Origin: Cinnamomum chago
Taxonomy: Eukaryota; Streptophyta; Magnoliopsida; Laurales; Lauraceae
Reading direction: 5' to 3'
DNA length: 64,000 nucleotides
Assembly: GCA_038049695.1 (NCBI GenBank)
Contig: CP142456.1
Span: 21,114,501-21,178,500 of the forward strand
The notes beneath the pieces are model-generated. The model saw only the letters and a list, made by a program, of their open reading frames with translations, searched no databases and was not told the origin of the DNA. The position numbers and the translations under genes are program-made. Numbering within the stretch: the first letter of the stretch is position 1; each line of letters starts with the position of its first letter. Positions 1 through 12,784 of the stretch are shown here, in pieces.

Positions 1-647
1 AACTAGGAAAGATCTTGGCCATTCAATGGGTTGGAAAGATATTTTTGTTTAAATGACAGTGGCACAAAACCAACTGGTTTCATGAGGCCTTCACCTCCAC
101 TTGCTAAATTAATGGGTAGGTGCATTTTTGGTAAATTTTGAGCTCATTTTTGGCTTGGTCCTTGGTGTTTTGTCATGAGCTACATTAATGGGTAGGCTGA
201 TGATAACCCCAAGAAAGTGAGTCGTTATCATTAAGATGCTCCTATATTAGTGGAAGTTGTATTTGCACATCAAAACGTCTCTTTCTTCTCATATTGGAGG
301 TGTCGTAATGCCACGTCTTGATTTTCTTGTTCGTTTGGAGTCGGATCCTTATTCATCTTTGGGTGGATCCGGACGTATCATCCTGATTTGAATTTGACTT
401 ATCATAGCCTTTTGTGTTGATTCAGATTTCTTTAGGGTCAAAACAGAGGGCCCATTTGGCATCATTTTCATGCTGTTCTCCATTATGCGCTCAGATCAGA
501 TAATGTTGAATTTCGATTGTGCCTTGAGTATATGCTATGTGGAACTAGTGTGTCATAATATTATGTTAATCTACTCTTCTACGAATACATTGCACAGAAT
601 TTGTTTGTCTGCGTTATAAAAGGTTTGTTTCAAAGAATAAGAGAATT
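1..647. other. Unassigned intergenic sequence
   Basis: No open frame with recognisable protein similarity, no LTR edge and no RNA gene is visible in this stretch. It is ordinary mixed-composition plant intergenic DNA and may be an old unrecognised repeat. Confidence 0.5.
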
Positions 648-1555
648 ATAATAGTTACAATGTGGGACCCACCTTTTATTATTTGCAGTACTTCATTATT
701 ATTGTGCATGGATCCACCTTTACAAATCACAACGTGATACCCACTTTTAAAAATTAAGACACCGGACCAACATTCAGTGGATTTACCTTTATAGGAATAA
801 TAATGTGAAACCACTATTTTATGATTGTGAATACGGGACCCACTTTTATAAATCACAACGTGGTACCCACATTTAAAAATTAGAATATGGGCCTTACATT
901 TATAGGATTTAAAATGTGGGTCCATCTTTTATAACTAGAGCCATGTGACCCACCATTAGAAATTACAAAGTGGGGCCACTTTCTATGATTCATGTGGACA
1001 CGGGACCAACCTCTAGAAATTACAATGTGGCGCCCGTCTTTAGAAATTACAACATGAGACCAAAATTCATAAGATTTACAATGTGGGCTCGCCCTTATAG
1101 AAATTATAATGTGGGGCCATCTTTTTGTGATTGTAAACAAATGACTCACCTTTAAAAATAACAACATAGTACCCACATTTAGAAAATAAAACATGGGGCC
1201 TACATTCGTAGGATTTACAATGCGGACCCACATTCATAGGATTTACAATGTGGATCCGCCTTTCGTGATTGTAATCATGTAACCAACATTTAGAAATAAC
1301 AAAGTGGGGCTGCCTTTTGTCGTTATGGACACGAGACCCACCTTTAAAAATTACAACATGATAATCACCTTTTAGTAATTAGAACATGAGGCCCACATCA
1401 TAAGATTTACAATTTGGTCATACTCATACCAATATAGGAGTTATAATCTGAGCCCACCTTTTTTTTATTATAACCATGTGACTCACCTATAGGAATAAAA
1501 AGTATGACCATCTTCTTTTAAGATTGTGAACACGAGAACAACCTTTTAGGATGGG
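648..1555. repeat. Degenerate minisatellite, about 27-29 bp unit
   Basis: About 0.9 kb is built from diverged units of the type TTTAGAAATTACAATGTGGGACCCAC. Successive ACAATGTGG-like cores lie near 1021, 1048, 1077 and 1105, giving a period of 27-29 bp. A variant unit with TGATTGTGAACACGGGACC character recurs near 815, 985, 1122, 1262 and 1520, which hints at a higher-order arrangement. Open frames here (for example 614-925 and 880-1233 on the minus strand) are repeat artefacts. Function is unknown. Confidence 0.8.
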
Positions 1556-2329
1556 TAAGATGATTTAAGATCCTCTTTCAATAGGATTTTTTAGATGGCA
1601 GGAGATAAGTATGCTAACAAGTTGTTTCTTAAAAAACATAAAAAATAATAATTTAGTTCCAACTTTCTTATGTCAACGGGCTTGGAGTTCTCTCATATGT
1701 TTTGTTATGCCGGAATTCCTTATGGTGAAATCATAATTTATAATGGTGATTTACACCTACCAAACATCTTTTCCTCTTCTTATCTTACTAGCGAAAAAAA
1801 CCCATGCTGAGCACGAGCAAGAAATCAATTGCAGTTGTAATATGAAAGTTATAAAGTGATAGTAAAAGTTGGAGATGCAAAATCTTTTTTAGCGCAGTGT
1901 TTTGATATGATGCAATTAATAAGTAAAATCGATGTTACTTTAATGATCATTTGCATATTTTCATGCCTTTCGCCATTCTTTGGCCTTAGTCCTTTAATTA
2001 GTAAATTCCATGTCACGGAAAAAAATTTGCAATCAATACAATAGAATTGTGGTGCCCAGGGTTTTACAATCTACTTTATTCACCACTCGTTAAGACTATG
2101 ATAATCATAACCCCACAATCCAACAAAACTTCACAATATTATCATAGATAGATTGCACATGGGAAGATTAAATAGTACATATAGCAGAGGGCATACAAAA
2201 ATAAGAAAAGAATTTAAGATTAGAGGAATTATAAGACTCTCATTAATCAGTATGTGTACAGCTACAACTTGCCTTTGTGTGCTAATTGTAAGTCTATAAT
2301 CCAACACAAACTTAGATTGTCCTATTAGT
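1556..2329. other. Unassigned AT-rich sequence
   Basis: No gene, LTR edge or tandem repeat is recognised. The small frame at 1856-2044 has no recognisable domain and no supporting context. Confidence 0.5.
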
Positions 2330-2555
2330 CACAACACCAAAAACAGGAAATTGGAACGGAAAAGCGTTCCCAATCCTTCCGTTCCTAATCCGTTAAACCG
2401 TTCCAAAAACAGGAAATTGGAACGCTTTAACGGATTAGGAACGGTTGGTACCAAATTGGAACGGAAATTGGAACGCTTTAGGAACGGTTTAACGGATTAG
2501 GAACGGAAGGATTAGGAACGCTTTTCCGTTCCAATTTCCCGTTTTTGGTGTTGTG
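2330..2555. mobile_element. Fold-back MITE with about 75 bp inverted arms
   Basis: The left arm 2330-2404 and right arm 2481-2555 are reverse complements over about 75 bp with about two mismatches by eye. The outer ends read CACAACACCAAAAAC and its complement. The interior also repeats the modules GGAAATTGGAACG and GGATTAGGAACGG, so most of the 226 bp element is built from one motif in both orientations. The bases AGT flank both ends, a possible 3 bp target duplication. A 3 bp duplication and CAC ends would suit a CACTA- or Harbinger-like origin, but the superfamily is not certain. Transcription would give a strong hairpin. Confidence 0.8.
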
Positions 2556-2773
2556 AGTACTCGTATTTTAGCATGCACAATGTCAAATTACATTGTCAAT
2601 ACACTTGTCATCATTGGCTAGTTACACAGCCTTAAACACAAAAATAAAGAAAGCAACCGAGGCACATCACATTATCACAATGAATCCTGCAATTGAGACC
2701 ACTAAACAAGGCATGCGGCAGATGGCGGACAATAGCAAGAAAACAAATTTACTTTGATAATGTGAATCACAGT

Positions 2774-3269
2774 TGTGTGGGGGCATTTTCGTAATACCAA
2801 AGATAAGTCTGATTTTGGTAAAAATACCAATTGGGTTCGTCCTGATCTCGGTCTCATAACACCGAAGTAAACTGCTAGGCCCGTCTCGGCACCACCCCAG
2901 GTTCGGCGTCCGGTTCTGGCTAGTCTCGGTAAGAGTACCAGCTAGCATCGTCTCGGCTCCAGTATTGACATACCCATCTCGGTCTTGGTGTCTTCAGTCG
3001 ACCGAGATAAGCGCCAAACATCAATCAAAATTAATGCCCTATTAAGGTGCGGTGGCGTTGCAGAACGAGCTGTCAAATAGGGCATGCGCTTGATAAGGAG
3101 TTGACCTTATAAGATGGTCACGTCCACAGCCATATAAGGTATGGACTGATGGGACAGAGCTTACACCTACCCCCACTAAGGGTACAAGGTATGGCCTGAT
3201 GGGACGTTTCCTTTTTACCTATCTCCACTAAGGAAACTTCTGATGGGACCTCTACGCCTATATATATAT
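2774..3269 (+). mobile_element. Truncated 5' LTR of the Tat element
   Basis: This segment starts TGTGTGGGGGCA and is collinear with 29502-29997, ending in the same TATATATAT tract just after CTCTACGCC. At 3270 it gives way to a CACTA terminus. The LTR portion downstream of the TATA-like tract, present at 30000 onward, is absent here and is not found to the right of the CACTA element, so it was deleted. An unpaired half palindrome, GTCGACCGAG, occurs near 2997. Confidence 0.85.
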
Positions 3270-3545
3270 CACTACAAAAAAAAAGGACTTTTAGTCTCGC
3301 TTTTAAATTGAGCTTTTGTGTCGCTTTTACAATAAAGTGACACAGTATGGTATGATGTGTCACTTTGGAGGAGGAGTAAACGAGGAAGAGGTTTGTTGTG
3401 TCACTTTTCTATAACGCGACACACACAAAACAAATCTATATCTCGTTTTATTCTTAAAGTGACACTAGCGGAGCAAATTTTTAAAATAATCCAAACTAAA
3501 TATTGAGGATGGTTTTCCCCACTAAACAAAAGTGACACAACACTA
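3270..3545. repeat. CACTA left terminus and subterminal repeats
   Basis: After the CACTAC end, the motif AAAGTGACAC or its complement GTGTCACTTT occurs near 3335, 3356, 3397, 3457 and 3530, in both orientations. In En/Spm-type elements such short subterminal repeats bind the element-encoded TNPA-like protein and are needed in cis for transposition. The same motif survives at 17597-17607, which marks the remnant of the right end. Confidence 0.85.
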
Positions 3546-3609
3546 CTAGAGATTTTAGTTTTCGCGCATGAAAAAGCAAATAGTAGCATGCATTAATAGT
3601 TTTTAATAC

Positions 3610-4060
3610 CCCCCCCCCCCGAAACCCACTTCTTTCACTTGTCTCTTCACTGTTTTCCTCCCAATTTTTCCCCCCTCCCACGCTACGATCTGCCCTCCCG
3701 CCGGAGCTCGCCTGCGCCGGAGACTACCTATGGTTCTCTCTCTCCCTCCCTCTCCCTTTCTCTCTCTCGATTTCTTTCTCTCTCTCTCTCTCGCTCTGCA
3801 CTCTGCCTCTCCCTCGCTCGCTCTCCCTCTCGCTCTGCATTCTGCCGGAGCCTCCCTCTCCCTCTCCCTCTCTCTATTTCTCTCTACACTCTGCCCTCCC
3901 GCCACCAGATCTCTCTCTCTCCCTCCCTCTCCCTCTCTGTCTCTATTTCTTTCTGCACTGTGCCCTCCCGCGCGCTCTGCACTGTCCCGCCGCACCAGTC
4001 ACGCCACCGCCGGAGCCACCACCGGTTGTCTCTCTCTCCCTCTGTATTTCTATCTCTCTT
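3610..4060 (+). promoter_or_regulatory. CT-rich leader of the CACTA element
   Basis: A run of ten C residues (3610-3619) is followed by about 400 bp of TCTCTC/CCCTCC low-complexity sequence interrupted by GCCGGAG and CCGCC motifs. CT-rich tracts of this kind are common in plant 5' leaders, so this may be the transcribed leader of the transposase gene; that is inference. The serine/leucine-rich frames at 3639-4235 and 3730-4149 and the arginine/glutamate-rich minus frames are products of the tract, not genes. Sequence 4061-4867 shows no gene. Confidence 0.4.
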
Positions 4061-5272
4061 TCCCGATTTATATATGTATATGCTTACAGATTTTGCATTT
4101 TTTTTTCCATTCTCTCTTGTTTTTTTCTCGTTTTCTGTTTGGTGGGTAGTGCTTTTCTTGGTGATTCGTTCTTTGATTTCTTCATTGGGTTGGGATTGTT
4201 GCATTTTCTTTTTAATCAGTTGGCTTTCAATGTAGATTTTCGGGCTTCCATTGAGCTTCGAGAATTTGATCTTCCAAGGAAGTAATGTTGTGTGGTATTT
4301 GTGGCTTGATTTCTCAGTTGAGGATTTCACTTGTTGACTTTAGATTTGTTTGTTGATAAGCATATTTTGTTTTGGTGATAATCTTTTGTTCGATTTGGGA
4401 TTTGTTTTCAACTTACATGATTTTATAGTGATTTCATATTCTGTTAGGATTTTGTGGACTGAGTAGTATATTTGAAACTTAGCTACTGGAAAATGATTTA
4501 AGCGATTGTTATTTATTTACTTGTTGAAGAATCTCTTCAGATATAGGACGTTTAGATGTCATTTAGTATAGATCTTTTGTAGGAAAAGGCAGTTCTCATC
4601 AAATTATATTTCGTGTGGAAAATTTCAAATTAAAGGATTGGTTTCCCTAGTGAATGGGTCATATGATAGACTTGATGATGATCATTACAAAACTAAGGCA
4701 AACTGCTACTTATGCCCTGTTTGGCTCATCTAAATTGGTTGTGTTGCCATGGGTTCACGTGGAAATTGAATTACATGTGATTTTGTCTTCCATTGATCCT
4801 TACTCCTTAGAGATCTCTAGAATATCCACCTTTCCTTACTCCTCAGTCTTGTTTTCGAAGGCAAAGCTCTTCTGTTAGGCCCTGTCCCGAGTTAATCAAG
4901 ATTGACTCTGATTAATTGTGAGATTTAGGCTAATTGATTGTGTTTAATTGAACTAATGATGATGTAAGGCCAAATGGAATGGAATTAACCTAAACTGAAT
5001 AGGTTAGGCTTAATGAAATAGTAATCAAGGTTATGGAATGAATTACTTAGCAATGAAGCTTAAATACGCAAACTAAGGACTTTAGTATAAATACGAATCT
5101 TTATGTATTTTGTCAGATACGGAAACTCTTGATACCAACATGCGTATCTTGAAGAGTACGATAACATTCATAATAGACTTGAAGTTGTTCGACGAGACGT
5201 GGATCAAATGACCTTTCATTTGACTCAACTTGTAATTAAGAGAGCTTAATGGACTTAAATGCAAAAATGAAG

Positions 5273-5281
5273 CTTATATAA
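5273..5281 (+). promoter_or_regulatory. TATA box of the 2.2 kb solo LTR
   Basis: The motif CTTATATAAC is followed about 40 bp later by an AAACCCTAGGCAACTTC segment and a CT-rich stretch, the usual layout of a plant gypsy LTR transcription start. The palindrome cluster at 5808-5942 lies about 530-670 bp downstream of it, so it would be transcribed. Confidence 0.55.
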
Positions 5282-5807
5282 CCTAAGAGCTTCATTCATC
5301 TCATTCAAACCCTAGGCAACTTCTTCTTCTTCCTTTTTCTCTTCTTGCTTCCATTTCTTCTTCATCAAGAGTGAGGGTAGAGTGATTCAAGTGAAAGGGA
5401 ATCTATCTTCTTCCTTTGCTACATCATCTTCTTAGAACTTTCTTAGAATTGAAGCTTCAAGTGGAGGAATTCTCTCTCAAAGTCAAGCTAACTAAAGAAT
5501 ACACTTCAAACAAGGCAAGAATATATACATGTTTATGCTTGTTATGGTCTTCATTGCTTTGTATGGACAGAAGTAGAGATTTAGATATTAATAGTTCAAT
5601 GAATAATTTAGGAGTTTGAAACCCTAATAATGAAATAGATTATAGTTTGATTAGGTGGATGATTGAGATTCATATGCTCTTGTATAGTTCCCCCTAAGTT
5701 AATTGCTTGTTAGGTTCATAAGAGGTGCAAGGAAGAAGAAATGGATTCAGATCCATTGCACTGCAGTTACAGAACTGCAGTGCCAGGTCCGCAGTTCACG
5801 CGGTCAG

Positions 5808-5942
5808 CTCGGTCGACCGGGCACACATGGTCAGGTTCTCTGGAACCTGACCAAAATATTGTTCAGCCATTTATGTATACAACTGCCGGTTAACCGAGCC
5901 TTGGCCGGTCGACCGGGTACACAGTGTATGCGGTCGACCGAG
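5808..5942. repeat. Palindrome cluster in the solo LTR
   Basis: Four near-perfect palindromes occur within 135 bp: CTCGGTCGACCGGG (5808-5821), CCGGTTAACCG (5886-5896), GGCCGGTCGACCGGG (5903-5917) and CGGTCGACCGAG (5931-5942). Both core types, GTCGAC and GTTAAC, are present together. The third is followed by TACACAGTG, close to the CCACACTG that follows the equivalent palindromes in two other LTR families of this window. Confidence 0.9.
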
Positions 5943-7070
5943 CCAACTGAGAATTCTGAGAAAAATTCAACTTAACTCTGAATTGTCCGAATTAGAAAGC
6001 CGACTCATTGAGGCTAATGTTTATGATCTCTAAACCTTCTTAAGTGTTAACTAATGTTATCGTGATGCATACGTTTATCTAAGTAATGTCATCAATAGTA
6101 ATACGTGCATTGATAACGAATGGTTCACTCTATAGTTTGGTTTCTGTAATGGGTTAAGTAATTAGAACAAGATTGATTAGAGTTGATACTGAGTCTGGCA
6201 CTACATAGTGGTTTCTTAAACTCATGATAGAATTGAACTGAATAATCCTACTGCAGTAGATGGATTTGGGGGCGTTCCGGAGCTCCGTGGCGATACCAGT
6301 GATCTCTGATCCAGACACTGGGAGATCCCACCTTATTGGACCGAAAGGTCATTGACTGAAAAGGTCATATCTTGGACTGACGAATATGAACTGCTTCCTT
6401 TGGGAAGAACTGTATGGAGTTGAAACCAATACTATTGTAGTTGCCAATATTATTGTCATTGTTACTTGTGTTTACTATTGCACAAGGATTTTATACTCTT
6501 GATTGTTTAGAACTGTTACGCAATGAATTGTCAGGAATCGTAACATGTCATAGATATATGTATATGTTATTGAACCGTCGGGTTCACAGTATTACTGATG
6601 ATATTACAGGCCCAGTTGCCCGTACCGGTCCCGCAGAGACCTCACCGCCAGCGGAGGAGGCCCATCCGATACCTCCAAGAGGTTTAATCGAATGGACATG
6701 AGCTGAGAGCGGAAACCTAGAGTTATTTTGGATACTTTTGAGAAATCTTTTGTATATTCATTTTGAGTCCTGTAAATGAGGTCCGCTGCATTGTATATTG
6801 AATATGCAGTGGTTGCCTTAATGAGAGTTGAGATTTTGTTTATTGAACTTTACAGGTCACAGTAAAGAACTGGATTAGGTTTTAATTGGTTATCAATGTA
6901 TATATGTCTGTAAATTTCCACACAATTGTACATTGACAGGTACGCATGCAAGATCCCTTGTAGACTTCGTCTTAACTTCGGTTAATTCGGGTTTACAGGA
7001 GTAAGTATGATTATCATCGCGACCCGGGGTTTAGCCCTAATGACTCTGATCTTGGGCTCGGGTCGTGACA

Positions 7071-9264
7071 TCTTCCACGATCAACATACTCCCTTCACAT
7101 TACTCAGGTGAATTAGTATTGTTCCTTAATCCAAGTTGACATTTGTTCAACCATTATAGGCTATTAGACTCACAAGAAATTTGCATCATAAAAGCAATTA
7201 AACTTTGAGAACCTTTAACTTGGTTAGAAATATCAACCACTCTAAACAAGAAACTAGTATATTCTACTAGTTCCACTAATCTTCCTTTTAAGGGGTGCAA
7301 AAGTCAGATGCAGCCTTGTTCTTTTGTAAAGTAAGAAATGGGGGCATTTCTAAGGTAGGGGTGTTTTTGACGAAGTGCCTTGGTGAGGCCATGTGACATG
7401 ATGAGAGGTTCTTTCTTTGTGGCTAAGGAAAATGAAGAAAATGGCCCTTTTAGTTCTCACAGTATCTTCATTTACATGTTCATGGGTCTAAAGGCCAACC
7501 CATTTGTAATATTAAATATATAAACCTCTGTGTTAATCATGTTGGGCTGAGGAAAACAAGCCAGAGTCCAGTCAAATATGGGCCGGGCATCTACAGACTC
7601 TGACTGCATTGTCCAAGAGCACCTCTACTTTCCTATGGAACTATGGAGAACCAAGGAATATGATCAAATAGGCATTTAATTCTCTCATAAAGTCAAGTCT
7701 AGTGCCTTCTATCTCTGTGTATGTGCATGGGGATATATCACTATCAGATCAGTTTATTCTATTGACATAAAAGAGCCTTTTTAATAGAGAATGGAAGAGA
7801 TGTTATTATAACTAACGCAATGCAAAAAGCTTTGGCAAAAAGGAAAAGGTAACTCCACTACCCTTTTTTATGCAAAACTAGAAGCTGACATACGAGCTTT
7901 GTAAAAGAAAAACTTGGTCCATAGACATATTAAAAGACCCAATTAATTACACTTGTTTTCAGTGAACTTCTAAATCATTCCAGTTTTTAAATGCATGACT
8001 AAGACAATCAATGGAGGCCTTTTTTTTAATTGTTGTTCCAAATATAATAAACCATACCCAGGATACTTTCATGTTTCCCTTTGGCCTTGACCTTGACCTA
8101 TGAGTATTTTACCAATTCTAGTGTTGGTAGTTAATCGCTATGGTTCCATTGAGAAACCATCTTATTCTGCTGTTAATTTGTACGTACACAACTAGATCCT
8201 TATTTAACTTGTGTGATATCTAGTACTGACCCAAATTTCACTCAAATCTGAGTGATATGTATTATTAACTTGATTCTATGTGAAATACATAATTTTGTTT
8301 TCTATGCATGATCGATTAAATAGTGTATAAAATCTTGATAGGAGAAAATTTTGAGCAATACTTTATGTATAGAGTAGTCTGTGTCTTAATAGCGAGTTTG
8401 ATCAAGCAAACATAGCCCTGCACAGGTTAGTACACTTGATTAGTTATCGTCAATAATGATAGTGACCCCACCATGGGATCAATTATTTAATGTGACAGGT
8501 GGATGTTGATATTTAATAAGTAAAAAGTTCTAACTGTTGGTTAGTACTCCCAGGTTAGGTGGTTCCAGTATTTAATATTAAAACACCAATCCATATGACA
8601 GTTTAGATGGGTTGGAATTTCTTTTCTTAACATAATGAAGTGTTGAGAGAACTATGAAAGACACCAGCATTGCTTAATAATTCTAACTGCTATTGTAGAC
8701 AGTGGAGAATCTTCTTTTAGGAGGGAGCTGCAAGTGCAGTCCACCTTGCTCTATGGACTCACTTGGGCCCATCTTTGATTAATGCAGCTCCTTTTATTCA
8801 TTCCATGATCTGGAATGAAGCCCGATTTTATACTCTTTAAGTTTTTACTAACTACTGAATTGAATCTCATAAAAACCAGTGGGCGTAATACGCCATCATT
8901 AAGACTGTTAAATCAAGGGGGCTAAATAATTTGTCGGAGCTCATTTTTTTGCTGACCCTTATTCCAGCATTTCAAATATTAATTATCTTTAGTTCTTTAC
9001 CAGGCCATGTTAAACTGGCTAAGCTAGCATGTGTACTAAATTACTAACTAATTGAAAAACAATGTATAGCCGCATAGGCCATATACCTGGTTTCATTTTA
9101 AAAGGGTTGGGATTCCATGAGTATATCTTTTTTCCCCTTTTGCTATTTTCTATTTGTCATATGTTAGATAAAGATGTTAGGTGGGTGCTTACATGTCATG
9201 GCTACGAAGAATTATATGTCTGTGATTTTCTTGAAAATTTTGATGCTTTATAATTTTAGGATTT
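7071..9264 (+). other. CACTA internal non-coding sequence
   Basis: Between the solo LTR and the transposase gene the CACTA element has about 2.2 kb without recognisable coding sequence. The frame at 9062-9253 has no domain. Leader or intron sequence for the transposase transcript is the likely role, by position only. Confidence 0.5.
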
Positions 9265-12200
9265 TTGTTAATTTGGAATGACAAGTCTTGGATGTCCAAG
9301 CTGAGAAATTCGAATGAATACATTGAAGGGGTTAACAATCTTCTTAGTTTTGCAAAAGATGAAGAAAGTTATATACGCTGCCCATGCAAAGACTGTGGGA
9401 ATCTCCATGAGTTAACTAAGAAGGAAGTCAGAAATCATCTTTTTAGACATGGTATCGACATAACTTATGTTCTGTGGAGATATCATGGGGAAAGGCATCT
9501 TGCTTCTGATTTTTCAAGTGTTCCTACACATGAGAACACCCATCAGCCCTACAATACGGAGAGTCCCCTCGATGAAACCCCTCCTCGATGCTACAAACAT
9601 GAAGGAAATGGCAGAGGCTGTAGATAAACAATATAAGGCTAATCCTGAGAAATTTCAAGAACTTCTTGAAGATGCTGAGACTCCTTTGTATGAAGGTTGT
9701 ACAAATATTACGAAGTTATCAGCTATTGTAACGTTGTTTAATTTGAAAGCGAAAGGTGGTTGGACTAACACAAGTTTTACGAATTTGTTGAAAGCCTTAG
9801 GAGAGATGCTTCCAGAAGGTAATTTGATGCCTTCTAGCATGCATGCAGTTAGAAAGACGTTGTCAATTTATGGGATGAAATATGAAAAAATCCATGCTTG
9901 TCCCAATGACTGTATACTTTACAGGGGTGATGAAAGTAAGAATAGAACTACTTGCCCAACTTGTGGAGTATCAAGATACAAGGAAAATAAAAATGGGACC
10001 GACCAAACTAAAGGTGTTCCGGCTAAAGTTTTGTGGTACTTTCCACCTATTGCAAGATTTAAAAAGATGTTTCAGTATGCGGAAACAGCGAAGTCATTGA
10101 CATGGCATGCCAATGAGCGATTAGTGGATGAAAAACTGTGTCATCCAGCAGACTCTCAAGCTTGGAAGTTGGTAGACAAGAGGTGGCCTGAGTTTGGTGC
10201 TGAATCGAGAAATCTCCACCTTGCACTTTCAGCGGACGGAGTCAACCCATATAATATTCTTAGCAGTAAGTACAGTTTATGGCCTGTGATGTTGGTAACT
10301 GACACCCTCCCACCTTGGCTCTGCATGAAGAGAAAGTTCATGATGTTGACAATGCTGATATCAGGTCCAAAACAACCTAGAAAAGACATTGACGTTTACT
10401 TAGCTCCCTTAATTGATGATTTAATTACTTTATGGAATTCAGGGTCAGGTTTTTGATGCCTACAAGCAGGAGTCATTTCTACTGAGAGCTGTATTGCTAT
10501 GGACGATCAACGATCTTCCAGCCTATGGTAATCTTTCTAGGTGTACTGTTAAAGGCTACTTTGCTTGTCCAGTTTGTGCTGAAGACACATCTCGTATAGG
10601 TTGAAACATTGTGGGAAAAATGTCTACACATCCACTAGAAGATTTCTATCTCGGCATCATCCATATCGGAAGCAACAAAAGGCCTTTAACGGTGAGAAGG
10701 AGTTGAGGGAGGCACCTGAATGATTGAATGGGCAGCAAGTACGAAGCAAAGTTGAAGGGATCAAAGTCTCGTGGGGGAAAGAGAAGTCAACACAAGAAGT
10801 CGATAAAGGAGATAATGGTGTTATGAAATGCTGGAACAAGAAATCCATCTTTTTTTATCTTCCGTATTGGGAGTACTCACCTCTCCCACATAACTTCAAC
10901 GTCATGCACATCGAGAAGAATGTATGCGATAGTGTGATTGGTACTCTACTCAACATTCCAAATAAGACAAAGGACCACCTTAAGAGTCGTCTTGACCTGC
11001 AGGAGATGGGTTTAAGGATGGAGTTGGCCCTAAAGGTTGGTGAGAAGCGAACATACTTACCCCCGGCATGTTACACATTATCTAAAGCTGAAAAAACTAG
11101 AGTATGCAAAACCTTGCACGAGTTGAAAGTCCCCGAAGGATACTCTTCAAATTTCAAGCCCCTTGTTTCAATGCAAGATCTGAAATTGCATGGGTTGAAG
11201 TCACATGACTATCACATGTTGATGCAACAACTACTTCCTGTGGCAATACGATCTGTCTTGCCAAGTCATGTGAGAAATGCAATTATTAGGTTGTGTCGGT
11301 TCTTCAAAGATTTTTGCGCGAGAGTAGTGGATGTGAAAAGACTGCCTGAAATTCAGAATGATATCGTGATCACATTATGTTTGCTGGAAAAGTATTTCCC
11401 GCCATCTTTTTTCGATATCATGGTTCACTTACCAGTTCATCTTGTTAGAAAGGTTGAAGTTGGTGGTCCTGTTTTCTTCCGATGGATGTACGCATTTGAT
11501 TACTTATCTGGTCATTTCTATTATGAATGAAACTTACGCACAATTTATCACTTAATTCTTTAGTAACTGTTTAGGTACATGAGGGTGTTAAAGAGTTATG
11601 TCCGAAACCCAACTCGACCGGAAGCTTGTATAGTTGAAAACTATATCGCTGAAGAAGCAATTGAATTTATGAGTGAATTCTTACCTAGGTTAGCTGCAGT
11701 AGGAGTTCATACCTCCTTGGAAATTATTACCATTGATCTGGTAGAAAATGGGAAGCATCCATCAGGTGGTGAACTCATTGCACCTGATAGCAAAGCCTTG
11801 GAGCAGGCACATCGTTATGTCTTGCAAAACACAGGAGTTGTTCAACCTTATATTGAGTAAGGATTTTTAGTTCTTTAATTAAACAAATTAAATAATATAT
11901 TGATGGGTTTTGATAGCTAACAATGTGATTTCGTACTGATATATGATAGGGAGCACATGAGCTACTTAAAGGAACACAATCCCCGCAAGGCCAGAAAACC
12001 GACATGGTTACAGGAAGAGCATAACCGTTCTTTTAATGATTGGCTCAAAAGAAGGGTATATGATTACCTGAATGTCTTTTATGTATTAATTTATGCCTCA
12101 AACAAATTTGACTGAGCTTCTTAAACAATATAGGTTTTACACGAGCGGGGCATGGCTAATAACAATGTGTCAAAAGTTTTGAGGTGGATTTCAAAGGGAC

Positions 12201-12784
12201 CATTGCCACGTGTTTTGAAATACTCTACATATGTAATTAAAGGTCATCATTTTTGCACAAGAAAACATGATGCTTCGCGAGTTAATCAAAACAGTGGAGT
12301 CAGTTTGATGGCGACAAGCCCCCAAGTTTCAAGTTCAAAGGATCAAAACCTTGTATTTTCCAGCATGGGGTTCTACGGTGTAATTGATGAAATATGGCTG
12401 CTAGACTATACTAATTTCAAGGTTTCAGTGTTCAAGTGTGATTGGGTTGACAGTAAGAATGGCATCAAGACAGATGATATGGGCTTCACCTTGGTTGATC
12501 TTAATAGAGTTGGCCATAAGTCTGATTCCTTTATTTTAGCATCTCAAACAAAGCCAGTTTTCTATGTAGCTGATCAACTAGATCCCGATTGGTCAGTTGT
12601 TGAAGAATCTCCTGTAAAGATGTATCATGACGACGACAACCTTATTGAGGGCAACATAGAAGAAAACACTTGTGTCGAAGAATTGCCAAATATCGAATCT
12701 TTTGATGGAACTGATGAATCTCAGTCAGCTTACATGCGAGTACATTGTGAGGAGGGGATTTGGGTTGACAACAATAAATCTTGA
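9265..12784 (+). pseudogene. TNP2-type CACTA transposase (Transposase_21), broken
   Basis: The predicted product would cut and move the CACTA element. The order of segments is that of plant TNP2 proteins: an N-terminal Transpos_assoc domain with the motif CPCKDCGN (9265-9480); the Transposase_21 core (about 9640-10600) with the CPTCG cluster and the stretches PPWLCMKRKFMMLT and DIDVYLAPLIDDL; a DUF4218 region (about 11190-11510) with HGLKSHDYHMLMQ and LPVHLV; a continuation at 11579-11860; and a DUF4216 region (about 12152-12620) with the GFYGVIDEIWLLDY motif. Short AT-rich gaps near 11530-11578, 11861-11950 and 12056-12135 look like introns. It is broken: the frame ends at TGA 10454-10456 and resumes in another frame, with further stops near 10602 and 10721. 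Start and splice sites are approximate. Confidence 0.85.

Larger units (their letters stand above)
4873..7070 (+). mobile_element. Solo LTR (2.2 kb), probably Tekay-like gypsy, TSD TCTTC
   Basis: The element starts TGTTAGGCCCTG and ends CTCGGGTCGTGACA, with 5 bp duplications TCTTC at 4868-4872 and 7071-7075. No internal coding region is present, so it is a solo LTR left by LTR-LTR recombination. A TATA box lies near 5275 and a CT-rich tract at 5315-5370, which orients it on the + strand. The GTCGTGACA end resembles the GGCGTTACA end of the Tekay-like LTR in this window, so a chromovirus origin is likely but not proven. Palindromes with both GTCGAC and GTTAAC cores lie at 5808-5942. It is nested in the CACTA element and therefore younger. 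Confidence 0.9.

Noticed and set aside
640-1555. Minisatellite as a CRISPR-like array
   Set aside because: There are no unique spacers of constant length between invariant repeats; the units are contiguous and diverged, and the sequence is eukaryotic.
3639-4330. Frames of 130-198 codons on both strands
   Set aside because: They are translations of a CT-rich low-complexity tract (runs of Ser/Leu on one strand, Arg/Glu on the other) with no domain; the composition alone keeps all frames open.
5808-5942. GTCGAC and GTTAAC sites as cloning (SalI/HpaI) artefacts
   Set aside because: The motifs lie within longer natural palindromes, vary between copies, and occur in several independently inserted, TSD-flanked elements.
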